From positions 110,958-174,957 of the forward strand of contig NZ_PTIY01000011.1 in NCBI RefSeq assembly GCF_002934365.1: 64,000 nucleotides of DNA, read 5' to 3'. The notes under the pieces were generated by a model. The model did not search any database, was not told the DNA's origin, and worked only from the letters and a program-made list of their open reading frames with translations. Position numbers and translations under genes: made by a program. The DNA comes from Methylobacter tundripaludum (GTDB taxonomy: Bacteria > Pseudomonadota > Gammaproteobacteria > Methylococcales > Methylomonadaceae). Of the stretch, positions 37,672-47,367 are shown piece by piece (position 1 is the first letter of the stretch; each line of letters starts with the position of its first letter).

Positions 37672-39276
37672 TCAAGAGCTTTTCTTGATGGTAAAAAAAC
37701 TTAATTTACCCACATTCTTTTTAACGACAGATCGGGTGGCCGGTAACGGGAACACGACGGTCACTTTCAAGCCGCCGAATTCGGACTCGTCCAGAACCAG
37801 TTCGGCGCCATGTATCGTTGCAATGCGCTGCACGATCGAAAAACCAAGGCCGGTGCCTTGCGCTTTATTGGCGGTTTCAACGCAGCGGTGAAAGCGTTTT
37901 AGCGAGTTTTCATATTGATCGGGCGCGATGCCGGGCCCCGAGTCTTCAACGCACAGCTCCACGCAATGCTCCTTGCCCGTTAAGCTGACCCTTACCATTC
38001 CGTGAGCCGGCGTATATTTGATCGCGTTGTCGATAATGTTTCGGATCAAAATATTGATCAGCAAGGTGTTGGCTACGATGGGTACCGCGTTAGCTTCATC
38101 GTATTCCATGTGTATCCGTTTTTTATGCGCTTCGGGGTCCAGTTCCGCAATGATTCGCACCACTTCACGGCTGAGCACCGTTGTTTCTTTGGCTAAATAC
38201 TCGGTTCCCGATTCAATGCGCGAGAAGGTCAACAGCTGCTGCACCATGTAGGTCATGCGGTTAACGGCTTGTTCAATCCTCCTGAGAGCCTGATGACGGA
38301 CCGTTTCATCGCCGGTACGCAGCGCGACCTGGGCCTGGGTCAGTAGTCCGGCCAAAGGCGTCCTTAATTCGTGCGAGGCATCGGCGGTAAACCGGCGCTC
38401 GTGTTCGAAAGCCTGCTCAAGCTGGGCAAACAGGTTGTTGATCTCATTGACGACGGGGATGATTTCCTTGGGCAGTTTTTTACTGGATAGCGGCTTAAGA
38501 AAACTGGCTTCCCGCCTGGATAACGCTATTTCCAGCCGGTTAAGCGGTTTTAACGAATGCCCGACAATAATCCAGATCACGATGCCTAAAATCGGCAGTC
38601 CGACCAGGAATTGCATGACCAATTGCGCCGATATTTCATCGGTTAATTCGGCGCGAATTTCTTCCTTTTGACCGACATGAATAATATATTCGTCGTTTGA
38701 GCTGGAAATGCTGAACACATGCCACAAATGTTCATCGATATTGGTTTCGCTGAAACCGTTAGCCGCAGAGGAAAAGGCAAAGGTCGGCGCGCTTTCCGAA
38801 CGGAGCAATAAGCCGTCGTTTTTGGACCACAGCTGGAAAGCGATTTTTCGTTCGTATTTATGGCCTAACGAGCTGGCTTCCAAAAGCCCGTCGAAGACAT
38901 CCCATAATTGATCGTCAATATTCTTTTTGTTGACGCCGAGAACCGCAAATTCCGGCGAATTTTCCGAGCGCAGCAATAAGCCGTCGCCTTTGGCCCAGAG
39001 CTGAAAAGCGCTTTCCGTATTGCGCTTGCGCCGGGTGTTGACGTGCAGCCGGTCGTCGGTTTGCGCTTGCGCCCAATGCTTGGATAATGAACCTTCCCGC
39101 ACCAGGCTTTCCACAAACACATGCAGCACTTTGGCCGATTGCGCCAGTTCCGCATCGAACAGGCTGGCGACTTCGTCGCGGGTGACTTTATAACTCATGT
39201 AGGCCGTCACTCCCCAGATCAGCATGGATGCGGAGAGTAGGCTAAACAACAGCAGATGGCGCAGCGAATAATTCAT
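37672..39276 (-). CDS. QseC/PmrB-like sensor histidine kinase with duplicated sensor segment
   Basis: 534 residues. Helix 1 about residues 8-28, periplasmic sensor 30-218, helix 2 about 222-240, dimerisation box ASHELRTPLAG with phospho-acceptor His302, N-box NIIDNAIKYTP and G-boxes DSGPGIAP and GTGLGFSI. The sensor contains a tandem repeat: FQLWAKGDGLLLRSE (91-105) and FQLWSKNDGLLLRSE (147-161), each followed by a D-LW-VF segment. Start at 39276 is chosen because upstream codons pass through a repeat hairpin. It pairs with the response regulator 169 nt upstream. Confidence 0.93.
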   Translation of the reverse strand: MNYSLRHLLLFSLLSASMLIWGVTAYMSYKVTRDEVASLFDAELAQSAKVLHVFVESLVREGSLSKHWAQAQTDDRLHVNTRRKRNTESAFQLWAKGDGLLLRSENSPEFAVLGVNKKNIDDQLWDVFDGLLEASSLGHKYERKIAFQLWSKNDGLLLRSESAPTFAFSSAANGFSETNIDEHLWHVFSISSSNDEYIIHVGQKEEIRAELTDEISAQLVMQFLVGLPILGIVIWIIVGHSLKPLNRLEIALSRREASFLKPLSSKKLPKEIIPVVNEINNLFAQLEQAFEHERRFTADASHELRTPLAGLLTQAQVALRTGDETVRHQALRRIEQAVNRMTYMVQQLLTFSRIESGTEYLAKETTVLSREVVRIIAELDPEAHKKRIHMEYDEANAVPIVANTLLINILIRNIIDNAIKYTPAHGMVRVSLTGKEHCVELCVEDSGPGIAPDQYENSLKRFHRCVETANKAQGTGLGFSIVQRIATIHGAELVLDESEFGGLKVTVVFPLPATRSVVKKNVGKLSFFTIKKSS

Positions 39277-39350
39277 TAATTCTCGGTGTGATTGCTTGGC
39301 AATTAGGGAAATGGAATGTGGGTTAGATTGGTAAATACTGATAGGCACAA

Positions 39351-39418
39351 GACGAAAGGCGAAAGGCAAAGGGCGAAAAGTGTTTTTTGCCCTTTGCCTT
39401 TCATCTTTCGCCTTTTTT
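39351..39418. repeat. Family D heptamer hairpin between regulator and kinase genes
   Basis: GGCGAAAGGCAAAGGGCGAAAA is mirrored by TTTTTTGCCCTTTGCCTTTC and CTTTCGCC. In the transcript it forms a long stem within the two-component operon and may lower kinase expression relative to the regulator. Confidence 0.75.
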
Positions 39419-39445
39419 ATTCGTATTCCATTATTAAAGTTAATC

Positions 39446-40105
39446 CTAATCTTCATCGATAATATAACCCACACCCCTGACGGTGCGGATAATTGACGGG
39501 TCGAGTTTTTTTCTAAGGTGGTGGATATGGACCTCGACGGTATTGCTCTCCACATCCGAATCCCATGAGTACAGGCTTTCTTCAAGCCGGGCGCGGGAAA
39601 TAACCCGGCCGATATTGCTCATTAAAAAGCTCAATATCTCGAATTCCTTTTGCGACAGATCGACTTTTTCATCGTTCCAGGTCACCTGGTGCGAAGCCGG
39701 GTCCAAAACAATGCCTTTGTACTCGATATTGGGCACGCTGCGGCCCTCGTTTCTTCTCGCCAATGCGCGTAATCGTGCGCAAACCTCGTCCAGCTCGAAC
39801 GGTTTAATCACAAAATCGTCGGCCCCGCTATCCAGGCCCAGCACGCGATCGGAAACGGTATCCTTGGCGGTCAACACCATCACTGGCGTTTCATCTTTGC
39901 GGGCTCTCAACGCCTTTAAAATATCGAGGCCTTCCATGTCCGGCAGGTTCAGATCCAGCACGATCAATTCATAGCTGTTAATTTTCAGCGCTTCGTCGGC
40001 CAGCTTGCCGTTGGTTAGCCAGTCAACCGCATAACCTTCCATTTTCAGGCCTTCGACCAGTCCATCACCCAGTATTTCATCGTCCTCAACCAGTAACAGT
40101 CGCAT
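39446..40105 (-). CDS. OmpR/PhoB-family response regulator (QseB/PmrA-like)
   Basis: 219 residues. Receiver domain with acidic pair LLVEDDE, phospho-acceptor Asp51 in LIVLDLNLPDMEG, and switch Lys in DDFVIKPFEL; C-terminal winged helix with LSQKEFEILSFLMSN and VEVHIHHLRKKLD. First gene of the pair with the kinase. Targets unknown; related QseB/PmrA regulators often control envelope modification and metal responses. Confidence 0.94.
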   Translation of the reverse strand: MRLLLVEDDEILGDGLVEGLKMEGYAVDWLTNGKLADEALKINSYELIVLDLNLPDMEGLDILKALRARKDETPVMVLTAKDTVSDRVLGLDSGADDFVIKPFELDEVCARLRALARRNEGRSVPNIEYKGIVLDPASHQVTWNDEKVDLSQKEFEILSFLMSNIGRVISRARLEESLYSWDSDVESNTVEVHIHHLRKKLDPSIIRTVRGVGYIIDED

Positions 40106-40155
40106 ATACTCTCGCTTTAAAAATAGTTTGCCATCAACAAAAAGGCATGTAGACA

Positions 40156-40224
40156 GGTAGGGTACGCATCGCGTACCATTTTCTTAATGTCACTCCAAGC
40201 TCAAAAGGTACGCGATGCGAACCT
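40156..40224. repeat. Inverted repeat (GGTACGC arms) between divergent genes
   Basis: GGTACGCATCGCGTACC near 40161-40177, itself palindromic, is mirrored by AGGTACGCGATGCGAACC at 40206-40223. It lies in the 155 nt region between the regulator and hemW, which are transcribed divergently, so it must share space with both promoters. Confidence 0.7.
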
Positions 40225-40260
40225 GATTAAGCCATTCTAAACTAAATACCAAAAAATCTC

Positions 40261-41406
40261 TTGCCGCCGCTTAGTCTCTATATTCACATTCCCTGGTGCA
40301 TTCAAAAATGCCCTTATTGCGATTTTAATTCACACGCGATTAAAGCCGATACGCCGGAATCGGCCTATATCACAGCGCTGCTGGCTGATTTAGCCGGCGA
40401 CATACAGCGCTATAACATCACCCGGCCTATCAGCAGTATTTTTATCGGCGGCGGCACCCCCAGTTTGTTTGCTCCTGAATCGATTGACTGGTTATTACGC
40501 GGCATAGAACAACAGCTGGTACTTAAAGACGGCCTGGAAATTACCCTGGAAGCCAATCCGGGGACTTTTGAGAGCCGTAAATTTGCTGAATTCAGGGCGC
40601 TGGGCGTCAATCGCTTATCGATCGGTATACAGAGTTTTAACGATTCGATATTAAAAAACTTGGGACGGGTTCATTCGGCGCAGGAAGCTATCCATGCGGC
40701 CGAGATTGCCCACCAGTCGGGTTTCGATAATTTCAACCTGGACTTGATGTTCGGCTTGCCGGGCGCGGGTCCTGACAGCAGCAAAATAGACGTGGAAACG
40801 GCTATAAGCCTTGATCCTACGCATATTTCCTTTTACCAGTTAACGCTGGAACCCAATACCTGGTTTCATAAGTTTCCGCCCAAACTGCCGGATGACGAAA
40901 CGATCTTCGGCACACAAAAACGGTGCCAGCAACTATTGGCGGATCACGGCTACCTGCAATATGAGGTCTCCGCCTATAGCAAACAAGGCCGGGAATGCCG
41001 GCATAACCTGAATTATTGGCGGTTCGGCGATTATTTGGGCATAGGCGCGGGCGCTCACGGCAAAATCAGCCAGACATTGCCCGATCGAATTATGCGCAGT
41101 TTCAAGCCTAAAAAACCGGAGCAGTATTTAAGCAACCCGGACCAAAGCGGTGGAGCCGATGCGATTGCCGTGCCGGAGCTGCCGTTGGAATTTATCATGA
41201 ATCATTTGCGCCTGAAGCAGGGGTTTACGCTGGACGCTTATCAAGCCGCCACCGGCCTTGAGCCTGCCACGCTGGAGCCTGCTTTATCGGCTTGCTTGAA
41301 ACAAAACTTGCTTGCCCGGCAAGATAATCACTATTATTGCTCGGAACAAGGCTGGAACTTTCTGGACAATATTTTAGAGAAATTCATTCCTGAAAACGGC
41401 GGCTGA
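40261..41406 (+). CDS. hemW: HemW-like radical SAM protein
   Basis: 381 residues. The radical SAM cluster motif is CIQKCPYC (Cys13, 17, 20), followed by FIGGGTPSLF and GIQSFNDSILKNLGRVH; the C-terminal HemW domain includes LEFIMNHLRLKQGF. HemW proteins are heme chaperones, not the oxygen-independent coproporphyrinogen oxidase HemN that they resemble; the early N-terminus YIHIPWCIQKCPYCDF fits HemW. No ATG is available: the frame closes with TAA 18 nt upstream, so translation must start at TTG 40261 or another rare codon. No clear ribosome-binding site. Confidence 0.9.
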   Translation: MPPLSLYIHIPWCIQKCPYCDFNSHAIKADTPESAYITALLADLAGDIQRYNITRPISSIFIGGGTPSLFAPESIDWLLRGIEQQLVLKDGLEITLEANPGTFESRKFAEFRALGVNRLSIGIQSFNDSILKNLGRVHSAQEAIHAAEIAHQSGFDNFNLDLMFGLPGAGPDSSKIDVETAISLDPTHISFYQLTLEPNTWFHKFPPKLPDDETIFGTQKRCQQLLADHGYLQYEVSAYSKQGRECRHNLNYWRFGDYLGIGAGAHGKISQTLPDRIMRSFKPKKPEQYLSNPDQSGGADAIAVPELPLEFIMNHLRLKQGFTLDAYQAATGLEPATLEPALSACLKQNLLARQDNHYYCSEQGWNFLDNILEKFIPENGG

Positions 41407-41435
41407 TCGACGAAAAACACGAAATAAATAATAAA

Positions 41436-41609
41436 GGCGAAGGGCGAAGGGCGAAGGGCAAAAAAGTTTGCGTTGCGGTTTTAGAACGTTTTCAATTTTT
41501 AGCCTTTAGCCTTTAGCCTTTAGCCTTTAGCCTTTAGCCTTTAGCCTTTAGCCTTTAGCCTTTAGCCTTTAGCCTTTAGCCTTGAACCTTGAACCTTGAA
41601 CCTTGAACC
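41436..41609. repeat. Heptanucleotide tandem array (family D) abutting pyrE
   Basis: Three GGCGAAG units (41436-41456) and, after about 40 nt, 12 perfect TTTAGCC units (41498-41581), then 4 TTGAACC units (41582-41609). The array ends 2 nt before the pyrE ATG, leaving no ribosome-binding site. GGCTAAA on the other strand pairs with the GGCGAAG family elsewhere. Confidence 0.95.
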
Positions 41610-41611
41610 GT

Positions 41612-42262
41612 ATGCTTGATTATCAAAAAGACTTTATCTCCTATGCACTGGAATGCGGCGTACTAAAATTCGGCGAATTCCAGTTGAAATCGGGCCGCAC
41701 CAGTCCTTATTTTTTCAATACCGGCTTATTCAATACCGGCGCTCAACTCGGAAAACTGGGGCAGTTTTACGCCCAGGCACTGATTCAATCCGGCATTAAA
41801 CCGGATATTTTGTACGGTCCCGCCTATAAAGGCATCCCGCTGGTCAGCGCCACATCGATTGCCTATGCCCAGCTAACCGGCGGGGATATTCCGTTCGCTT
41901 TCAACCGCAAGGAAGCGAAAGATCATGGCGAGGGCGGCAGTCTGGTCGGTGCGCCGCTACAGGGCAAGGTGCTCATTCTTGACGATGTGATTACCGCCGG
42001 CACTTCGGTCAGGGAATCCGTAGACATCATAAAAAATGCCCATGCAACACCGGCAGGCGTATTAATCGCGCTGGACAGGCAGGAAAAAGGCCAAAATGAC
42101 GTTTCCGCTATTTCCGAAGTTGAAGACCGGTTTGCAATGCCGGTCGTTGCCATCATCACTCTGGCGAATATTATTGAGTATCTGACCGCTAATGCCGAAG
42201 CGTTGAACGCGCCGCTTCTGCTTGATGCGATAAAAGACTATCAGCGTCTTTACGGCGTCTGA
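41612..42262 (+). CDS. pyrE: Orotate phosphoribosyltransferase
   Basis: 216 residues; converts orotate and PRPP to OMP in pyrimidine synthesis. PRPP motif [17 protein letters not shown] and the flexible-loop [13 protein letters not shown] are intact, and [17 protein letters not shown] is typical. The ATG at 41612 matches family N-termini (MLDYQKDFI). Its 5' flank is entirely a heptamer tandem array without a purine-rich ribosome-binding site, so expression could vary with copy number. Confidence 0.96.
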   Translation: MLDYQKDFISYALECGVLKFGEFQLKSGRTSPYFFNTGLFNTGAQLGKLGQFYAQALIQSGIKPDILYGPAYKGIPLVSATSIAYAQLTGGDIPFAFNRKEAKDHGEGGSLVGAPLQGKVLILDDVITAGTSVRESVDIIKNAHATPAGVLIALDRQEKGQNDVSAISEVEDRFAMPVVAIITLANIIEYLTANAEALNAPLLLDAIKDYQRLYGV

Positions 42263-42435
42263 TACGCACATAAATAAACGTCTTAAGCTAACAGTTCTTA
42301 AGATATAGACTACAATTAGCCGAAAATTACCGTCACCTGACGACTGCCGGGACGCAGGGGGGGAGTGCACCGCATGAAGCGGTTGCCGACATTTCTATAG
42401 CTTATTAAAACCATGTTAGCAACAAAAGGCGCGCC

Positions 42436-44367
42436 ATGAGGAATATGGAATTTAAAGATCAAATGCACCAATATTCGCAATGGCGTGCAAAATTGGTTCA
42501 AGCTATAGAAATGTATCACCAATGGCGTAATCGCTATGGCATGAATGATTCTCACAGCACTGATACTATCTTAAATATTCTTAGCGGCCTGCAATCGGAC
42601 AAGATCACGCTGGCTTTTGTCGCCGAATTTTCCCGCGGTAAAACCGAACTGATCAATGCCCTGTTTTTTGCCGAAACAGGCGTCAGATTACTCCCGTCTT
42701 CGCCGGGGCGCACCACGATGTCGCCGACGGAGCTTTTTCATGATGAAAACGGCGGCAATTATATCCGTTTGCTGAATATCGAAAGTCGGCTTGAAGATAT
42801 TCCGCTATCTGAATTTAAAAAGAATCCTGAGCGCTGGACCCAGATAGACCTTGACTACGACTCGCCCACGCAAATGCAGGAAGCGTTTAAGGAGTTGGTC
42901 GCTACCAAGCTGGTTGACCGGAATGTTGCCGACAAACTGGGCCTGTGGAATGAACGCGAGGCGGCGGAGCAGGGCGTTATCAAGCCTGAAAAAGTGGAGA
43001 TTCCCTGCTGGCGCCATGCCTTGATCAGCTTTCCCCATCCGTTATTAAAACAAGGCTTATCGATATTGGATACGCCCGGCTTAAATGCGCTGGGAACCGA
43101 GCCGGAACTCACCTTAAGCATGCTGCCCAGCGCCCAGGCCATTATTTTTGTGCTCGCGGCCGATACCGGCGTTACCAAAAGCGACCTGGAAATGTGGCAT
43201 AACCATGTTTGCCATAATCGCGGCGGCAGCAAGCAGGGTCTAGCCGTGGTGATGAATAAAATCGATGCGATGTGGGACGATCTTGCCGGCGAAAACGGCT
43301 ACGACGATTCCATACATTCGCAGATAAAAACGTCGGCGACGACGTTAAAAATCAATGAAAATGTCATTTTTCCGGTTTCAGCCAAACAAGCCCTGCTTGC
43401 CAAGGTTAAAGCCGATGATGATTTGCTGACCAAAAGCCGCCTGACCGCATTGGAAAGCTATCTTGCCAACGATATTTTAAAACAGCGCAAAAATATTCTG
43501 CTGGGAACCGTTAACCGCGACATCGGTTTTCTGGTTAAAGAGTCGTTCAATTTAATCAACACGTCATTGTCGAATGCCGTTGCCCAGCTTGAGGAATTCA
43601 AAAAGATCGACTTTCAGAATCGGGATATGACGGATAAGTTGATGGCCGAGACGCGGGACCGGCAAAACCTTTACATGACCAATGTCGAGAATTTCCAAGC
43701 CAGCCGCCGGGTTTTTGCCGTTCAAGCCCAGGCGTTGATTGACTCCTTCGCCAAAGAAAAAGTCGACGAGATCATCAAAACCACCAAGCACGACATGGCG
43801 AAGAGCCTGACCACCTACGGCATGAAGCAGAATATCCGTAAATTATTCGATGAATTGCGCGACCTGTTGCAGGACTCCGTCGATAGCACCAATGAAACCC
43901 GGCGTCTGGTCAAAGCGATACACAAAAAATTCAAGGATGAATACGGTTTTAAGGAGATCGAGCCGCAACTGTTTTCGATCAAACAATACCAGATTGAACT
44001 GGAGCAGATTTTCGATGAGGGCGAAGCCTTCCGTTCCAGCGCCAAAACCACGATGTCGGAACAAAGCATCGTTATCAACAAGCTTTACAGCACGCTGATC
44101 GCCAAGGCCAGAAATATACTCAAACAGGCGCATGCAGACGCCACGACCTGGAGTAACGGGGTTTTAACGCCTTTGATGCATCAAATCAAAGATCATAAAA
44201 AACAGATCGAAGGCCGCTTGCAAATGCTGAGGAAGATTAACGAATCCAAAGACGGCATTCTTGAAAATATTGCCAGCCTTGAAGCGGAACTCGGGCCGTT
44301 GAAACGGCGGCGCGACGAGTTGGCTATCATTATTAACGCGATGCAGCTGGATGTTCACAGCTCGTAG
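42436..44367 (+). CDS. Dynamin-like GTPase
   Basis: 643 residues. The P-loop is AEFSRGKT (residues 63-70), where the usual first Gly of GEFSRGKS is Ala. G2 lies in GRTTMSPTE, G3 is ILDTPGLNALG and G4 VVMNKIDAMWDD. The remaining 300 residues are predicted helical stalk (coiled coils after residue 370). Bacterial dynamin-like proteins remodel or protect membranes, and some act in phage defence or cytokinesis. It stands alone between pyrE and trmB, without the paired second dynamin seen in some operons. Confidence 0.85.
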   Translation: MRNMEFKDQMHQYSQWRAKLVQAIEMYHQWRNRYGMNDSHSTDTILNILSGLQSDKITLAFVAEFSRGKTELINALFFAETGVRLLPSSPGRTTMSPTELFHDENGGNYIRLLNIESRLEDIPLSEFKKNPERWTQIDLDYDSPTQMQEAFKELVATKLVDRNVADKLGLWNEREAAEQGVIKPEKVEIPCWRHALISFPHPLLKQGLSILDTPGLNALGTEPELTLSMLPSAQAIIFVLAADTGVTKSDLEMWHNHVCHNRGGSKQGLAVVMNKIDAMWDDLAGENGYDDSIHSQIKTSATTLKINENVIFPVSAKQALLAKVKADDDLLTKSRLTALESYLANDILKQRKNILLGTVNRDIGFLVKESFNLINTSLSNAVAQLEEFKKIDFQNRDMTDKLMAETRDRQNLYMTNVENFQASRRVFAVQAQALIDSFAKEKVDEIIKTTKHDMAKSLTTYGMKQNIRKLFDELRDLLQDSVDSTNETRRLVKAIHKKFKDEYGFKEIEPQLFSIKQYQIELEQIFDEGEAFRSSAKTTMSEQSIVINKLYSTLIAKARNILKQAHADATTWSNGVLTPLMHQIKDHKKQIEGRLQMLRKINESKDGILENIASLEAELGPLKRRRDELAIIINAMQLDVHSS

Positions 44368-44434
44368 GATGGATGCAGGAGTTATTCGCGAGTAGCGCGG
44401 AACCGATCGTATAAACATTGAATTAGGATAGGTT

Positions 44435-45124
44435 TCATTTTTTTTTGAAAATCAAATCCCAAACGCCGTGTCCCAAGCGTAAACCGCGCTGTTCGAATCG
44501 TGTTAACGGCCGGTATTCCGGGCGTTCGCAATAGTCGCCGGTAGGGCTGGTATTGCCAAGTCCCGCTCCGGCGGACAATATTTCCAGCATGTGTTCCGCG
44601 TAATTTTGCCAATCCGTCGCCGCATGAAAATAACCGCCCGGCTGCAACTTCCTAACTAATAAATCGACAAAACTGGGGCGGACGATACGCCGTTTATGAT
44701 GCTTCTTTTTCGGCCACGGATCGGGAAAGAACAAATGCACACCGGCCAAGCTGTTGTCGGCGATCTTGCACTCAATAATCTCAATCGCGTCGTGGCAATA
44801 AATCCTGACGTTAGTCAGGCCTTGTTGGTCCAGCAGCAGCATTAAATGTCCGACGCCCGGCCTATGCACTTCAATGCCGATATAATCGTTTTCGGGATTG
44901 GCCGCCGCCATCTTCGCCAGACTGTCGCCGGTGCCGAAGCCTATTTCGACAATCAACGGCGCTGTGCGGCCGAAAACCTGGCTGAAATCGTAGTCGACAG
45001 CAGGGTCGAGACAATATTTGTCCCAATGACACTCCAAAGCCAATTGTTGGCCTTGGGTGATGCGTCCTTGGCGACGGATAAAGCTGCGGATTCTGTGTGT
45101 GGGAGTTTGTTCAGGAGCGAGCAT
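44435..45124 (-). CDS. trmB: tRNA (guanine-46-N7) methyltransferase
   Basis: 229 residues. SAM motif IVEIGFGTGDSLAKMA, the post-I acidic YIGIEVHRPGVG, the catalytic region HLFFPDPWPKKKHHKRRIV, and the C-terminal PLTRFEQRGLRLGHGVWDL make the assignment clear. It methylates G46 in tRNA variable loops. Monocistronic, convergent with the dynamin-like gene. Confidence 0.96.
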   Translation of the reverse strand: MLAPEQTPTHRIRSFIRRQGRITQGQQLALECHWDKYCLDPAVDYDFSQVFGRTAPLIVEIGFGTGDSLAKMAAANPENDYIGIEVHRPGVGHLMLLLDQQGLTNVRIYCHDAIEIIECKIADNSLAGVHLFFPDPWPKKKHHKRRIVRPSFVDLLVRKLQPGGYFHAATDWQNYAEHMLEILSAGAGLGNTSPTGDYCERPEYRPLTRFEQRGLRLGHGVWDLIFKKK

Positions 45125-45160
45125 AAAGGTGTAATGATTTTCGATGGTAGGAGCTGGTTC

Positions 45161-45290
45161 AATACAGTTGACTTAAGCCGTTCGTGCTGAGCTTGTCGAA
45201 GCATGAGCGGCTTAAGTCATCCGTGTATTGCCCTTCGACAAGCTCAGGGCGAACGGAGAAAGGGTTAAATCAACAGTATTGACGCAAGCG
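45161..45290. repeat. Family C-related double palindrome between trmB and thiSG
   Basis: AATACAGTTGACTTAAGCCG to CGGCTTAAGT (45172-45217) surrounds GCTGAGCTTGTCGAAGCATG. A second palindromic half, CCTTCGACAAGCTCAGGGCG, follows, and the unit closes with TCAACAGTATT mirroring the left end. Confidence 0.75.
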
Positions 45291-45304
45291 GCTGACCCTA
45301 AAAA

Positions 45305-46282
45305 TTAAAAAAACAAGCCGTCTATCGGCGATGACGCTGAAGCAAAACGCTTACGCGGCATGCGTCCCGCCAAGAACGCCTCCCTGCCGGCTTCGATACC
45401 TTTGCGCATGGCCGAGGCCATCAGTACCGGATTCTTGGCGGCGGCAATCGCGGTATTCATCAATACCCCGTCACAACCCAGCTCCATCGCAATGGCTGCA
45501 TCGGACGCGGTGCCGACACCGGCGTCGACCAAAATGGGCACCTTGGCGTTTTCGACAATGGTCCTTATGTTATAGGGATTGCGTATGCCCAAGCCCGAAC
45601 CGATCGGCGCGGCCAGCGGCATGACTGCCACGCAGCCGATTTCTTCCAGCCGTTTGGCCGCAATCGGATCGTCATTGGTGTACACCATCACGTCAAAGCC
45701 GTCCTTGACCAGCAATTCGGCGGCGATATAAGTTTCCGCGACATCGGGAAACAAGGTGGTTTGGTCGGCCAACACTTCCAGCTTGACCAAGTTGTGGCCG
45801 CCGAGTAGTTCCCGGCCCAGACGGCAGGTTCTTACCGCGTCTTCCGCGGTATAGCAACCGGCGGTATTGGGCAGGATGGTGTATTTGTCCGGCGAAATGA
45901 CATCCAGCAAATTAGGCTCGCCCGGATTTTGGCCGATATTGGTGCGGCGTATTGCGACCGTCACAATTTGTGCGCCGCTGGCTTCGATCGCTAGACGGGT
46001 TTCTTCCAGGTCCTTATATTTTCCGGTGCCGACCAGTAGTCTTGAATGATATTTGACCCCGGCAAGCAGGAAAGAATCATCCTGTCCGCCGCCGATCGCG
46101 TGAACAATTTCCAGGCGATCTTCGGCCTTTAATTCCTGTGTATCGTATTGTTGAAACGGCAGAATTTCTTTATTCAATTCAATCGCAATTTTTTTGCCGG
46201 TCAAGCCCAAATCGCTAACCACATCGGCAACCGTGCTGTTTTCAGCGTAGTCACGGGTTTCGCCGTTTACATAAACTATCAT
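45305..46282 (-). CDS. thiSG: ThiS-ThiG fusion: sulfur carrier and thiazole synthase
   Basis: 325 residues. Residues 1-66 are the ubiquitin-like sulfur carrier ThiS ending in HAIGGG (64-66), and from about residue 70 the chain continues as ThiG, with the DXP-binding Lys167 in [12 protein letters not shown] and the barrel blocks [14 protein letters not shown] and [20 protein letters not shown]. The fusion is a known architecture (bifunctional sulfur carrier/thiazole synthase). Normally ThiS needs a free C-terminal Gly-Gly for the thiocarboxylate, so cleavage or another sulfur route must operate. Its ATG overlaps the aroG stop (ATGA). Confidence 0.95.
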   Translation of the reverse strand: MIVYVNGETRDYAENSTVADVVSDLGLTGKKIAIELNKEILPFQQYDTQELKAEDRLEIVHAIGGGQDDSFLLAGVKYHSRLLVGTGKYKDLEETRLAIEASGAQIVTVAIRRTNIGQNPGEPNLLDVISPDKYTILPNTAGCYTAEDAVRTCRLGRELLGGHNLVKLEVLADQTTLFPDVAETYIAAELLVKDGFDVMVYTNDDPIAAKRLEEIGCVAVMPLAAPIGSGLGIRNPYNIRTIVENAKVPILVDAGVGTASDAAIAMELGCDGVLMNTAIAAAKNPVLMASAMRKGIEAGREAFLAGRMPRKRFASASSPIDGLFF

Positions 46283-47367
46283 CTGCTTAAACTCCGGCTG
46301 GTGTCCACGGCTCTGCGTTTTTGCACCGCTTGCGCCAGCTCTTTTAACAACGGAACGGTATCGTCCCAGGACAAACAGGCATCGGTAATGCTTTGTCCGT
46401 AGACCAGCGGCTGTCCTTCAACAACCTTTTGATTGCCTGCCTTAAGATGACTTTCGATCATCACGCCCATGATCCGGTGGTCGCCGTTGGCGATTTGCTG
46501 GGCGACGTCGTCGCCGACGATCAACTGCCGCTGGCATTGTTTCAAGCTGTTGGCATGGCTGAAATCGATCATGATGTTCGGTTTTAGATTTGCTTTCACC
46601 AAGCCTTCGGCGACCTGCTCGACGCTGACCGCATCATAATTAGGACGATCATTACCGCCTCTTAAAATGATATGCACGTCTTCATTACCGGTGGTTGAGA
46701 AAATAGCCGAATGTCCGGCTTTATTCAGCGAGATGAAGTGGTGCGGACTCATTGCCGCGCCTATCGCATCGATGGCGATTTTTATCGTGCCGTCGGTGGA
46801 GTTTTTAAAACCGATAGGGCAGGACACGCCCGAAGCCAACTCCCGGTGTCCTTGACTTTCGGTGGTTCTGGCGCCGATTGCGCCCCAGGCGATCAAGTCG
46901 GAAACATATTGCGGCGTGATCAAATCCAGGTATTCGGTTGCGGCCGGAACGCCCGCTTCGTTCACGTCCAGCAACAAGCGTCTGGCGATGCGAAGTCCCT
47001 TGTTGATATTAAAACTGGAATCCAGGTCAGGGTCGTTAATCAGGCCTTTCCAGCCCACCGTCGTGCGCGGTTTCTCAAAATAGACCCGCATCACGATCAC
47101 CAGGTCATCGATTAACTCGTCTTTAACCGCTTTCAAACGCTGGGCGTAGTCAAGCGCAGCTACCGGATCATGAATCGAGCAAGGCCCCACGACCACAACC
47201 AGCCGATCGTCCTGTCCCGCCAGAACTTTGTGTATGTCCAGTCTGGCCAGTGCTGTCGTTTGCGCCGCAGCCTCGCTAATCGGCATTTCAGTATGAACCT
47301 GAACCGGTGCGATAACTTCTTTAGTCGCGCAAATCCTCAAGTCATCAGTAATATATTTTGTATGCAT
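46279..47367 (-). CDS. aroG: 3-deoxy-7-phosphoheptulonate synthase (DAHP synthase)
   Basis: 362 residues, type I AroG/AroF/AroH class, committing PEP and erythrose 4-phosphate to aromatic synthesis. Key blocks: [49 protein letters not shown] and [10 protein letters not shown]. Start is the ATG at 47367; an in-frame TTG lies 12 nt upstream. Translationally coupled to thiSG. A diverged copy of its codons about 9-36 exists at 50174-50256. Confidence 0.95.
   Translation of the reverse strand: MHTKYITDDLRICATKEVIAPVQVHTEMPISEAAAQTTALARLDIHKVLAGQDDRLVVVVGPCSIHDPVAALDYAQRLKAVKDELIDDLVIVMRVYFEKPRTTVGWKGLINDPDLDSSFNINKGLRIARRLLLDVNEAGVPAATEYLDLITPQYVSDLIAWGAIGARTTESQGHRELASGVSCPIGFKNSTDGTIKIAIDAIGAAMSPHHFISLNKAGHSAIFSTTGNEDVHIILRGGNDRPNYDAVSVEQVAEGLVKANLKPNIMIDFSHANSLKQCQRQLIVGDDVAQQIANGDHRIMGVMIESHLKAGNQKVVEGQPLVYGQSITDACLSWDDTVPLLKELAQAVQKRRAVDTSRSLSR

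Noticed and set aside
41498..41609. CRISPR array or telomere-like repeat before pyrE
   Set aside because: Units are only 7 nt, contiguous and without spacers; resemblance to plant telomere repeats is coincidental.
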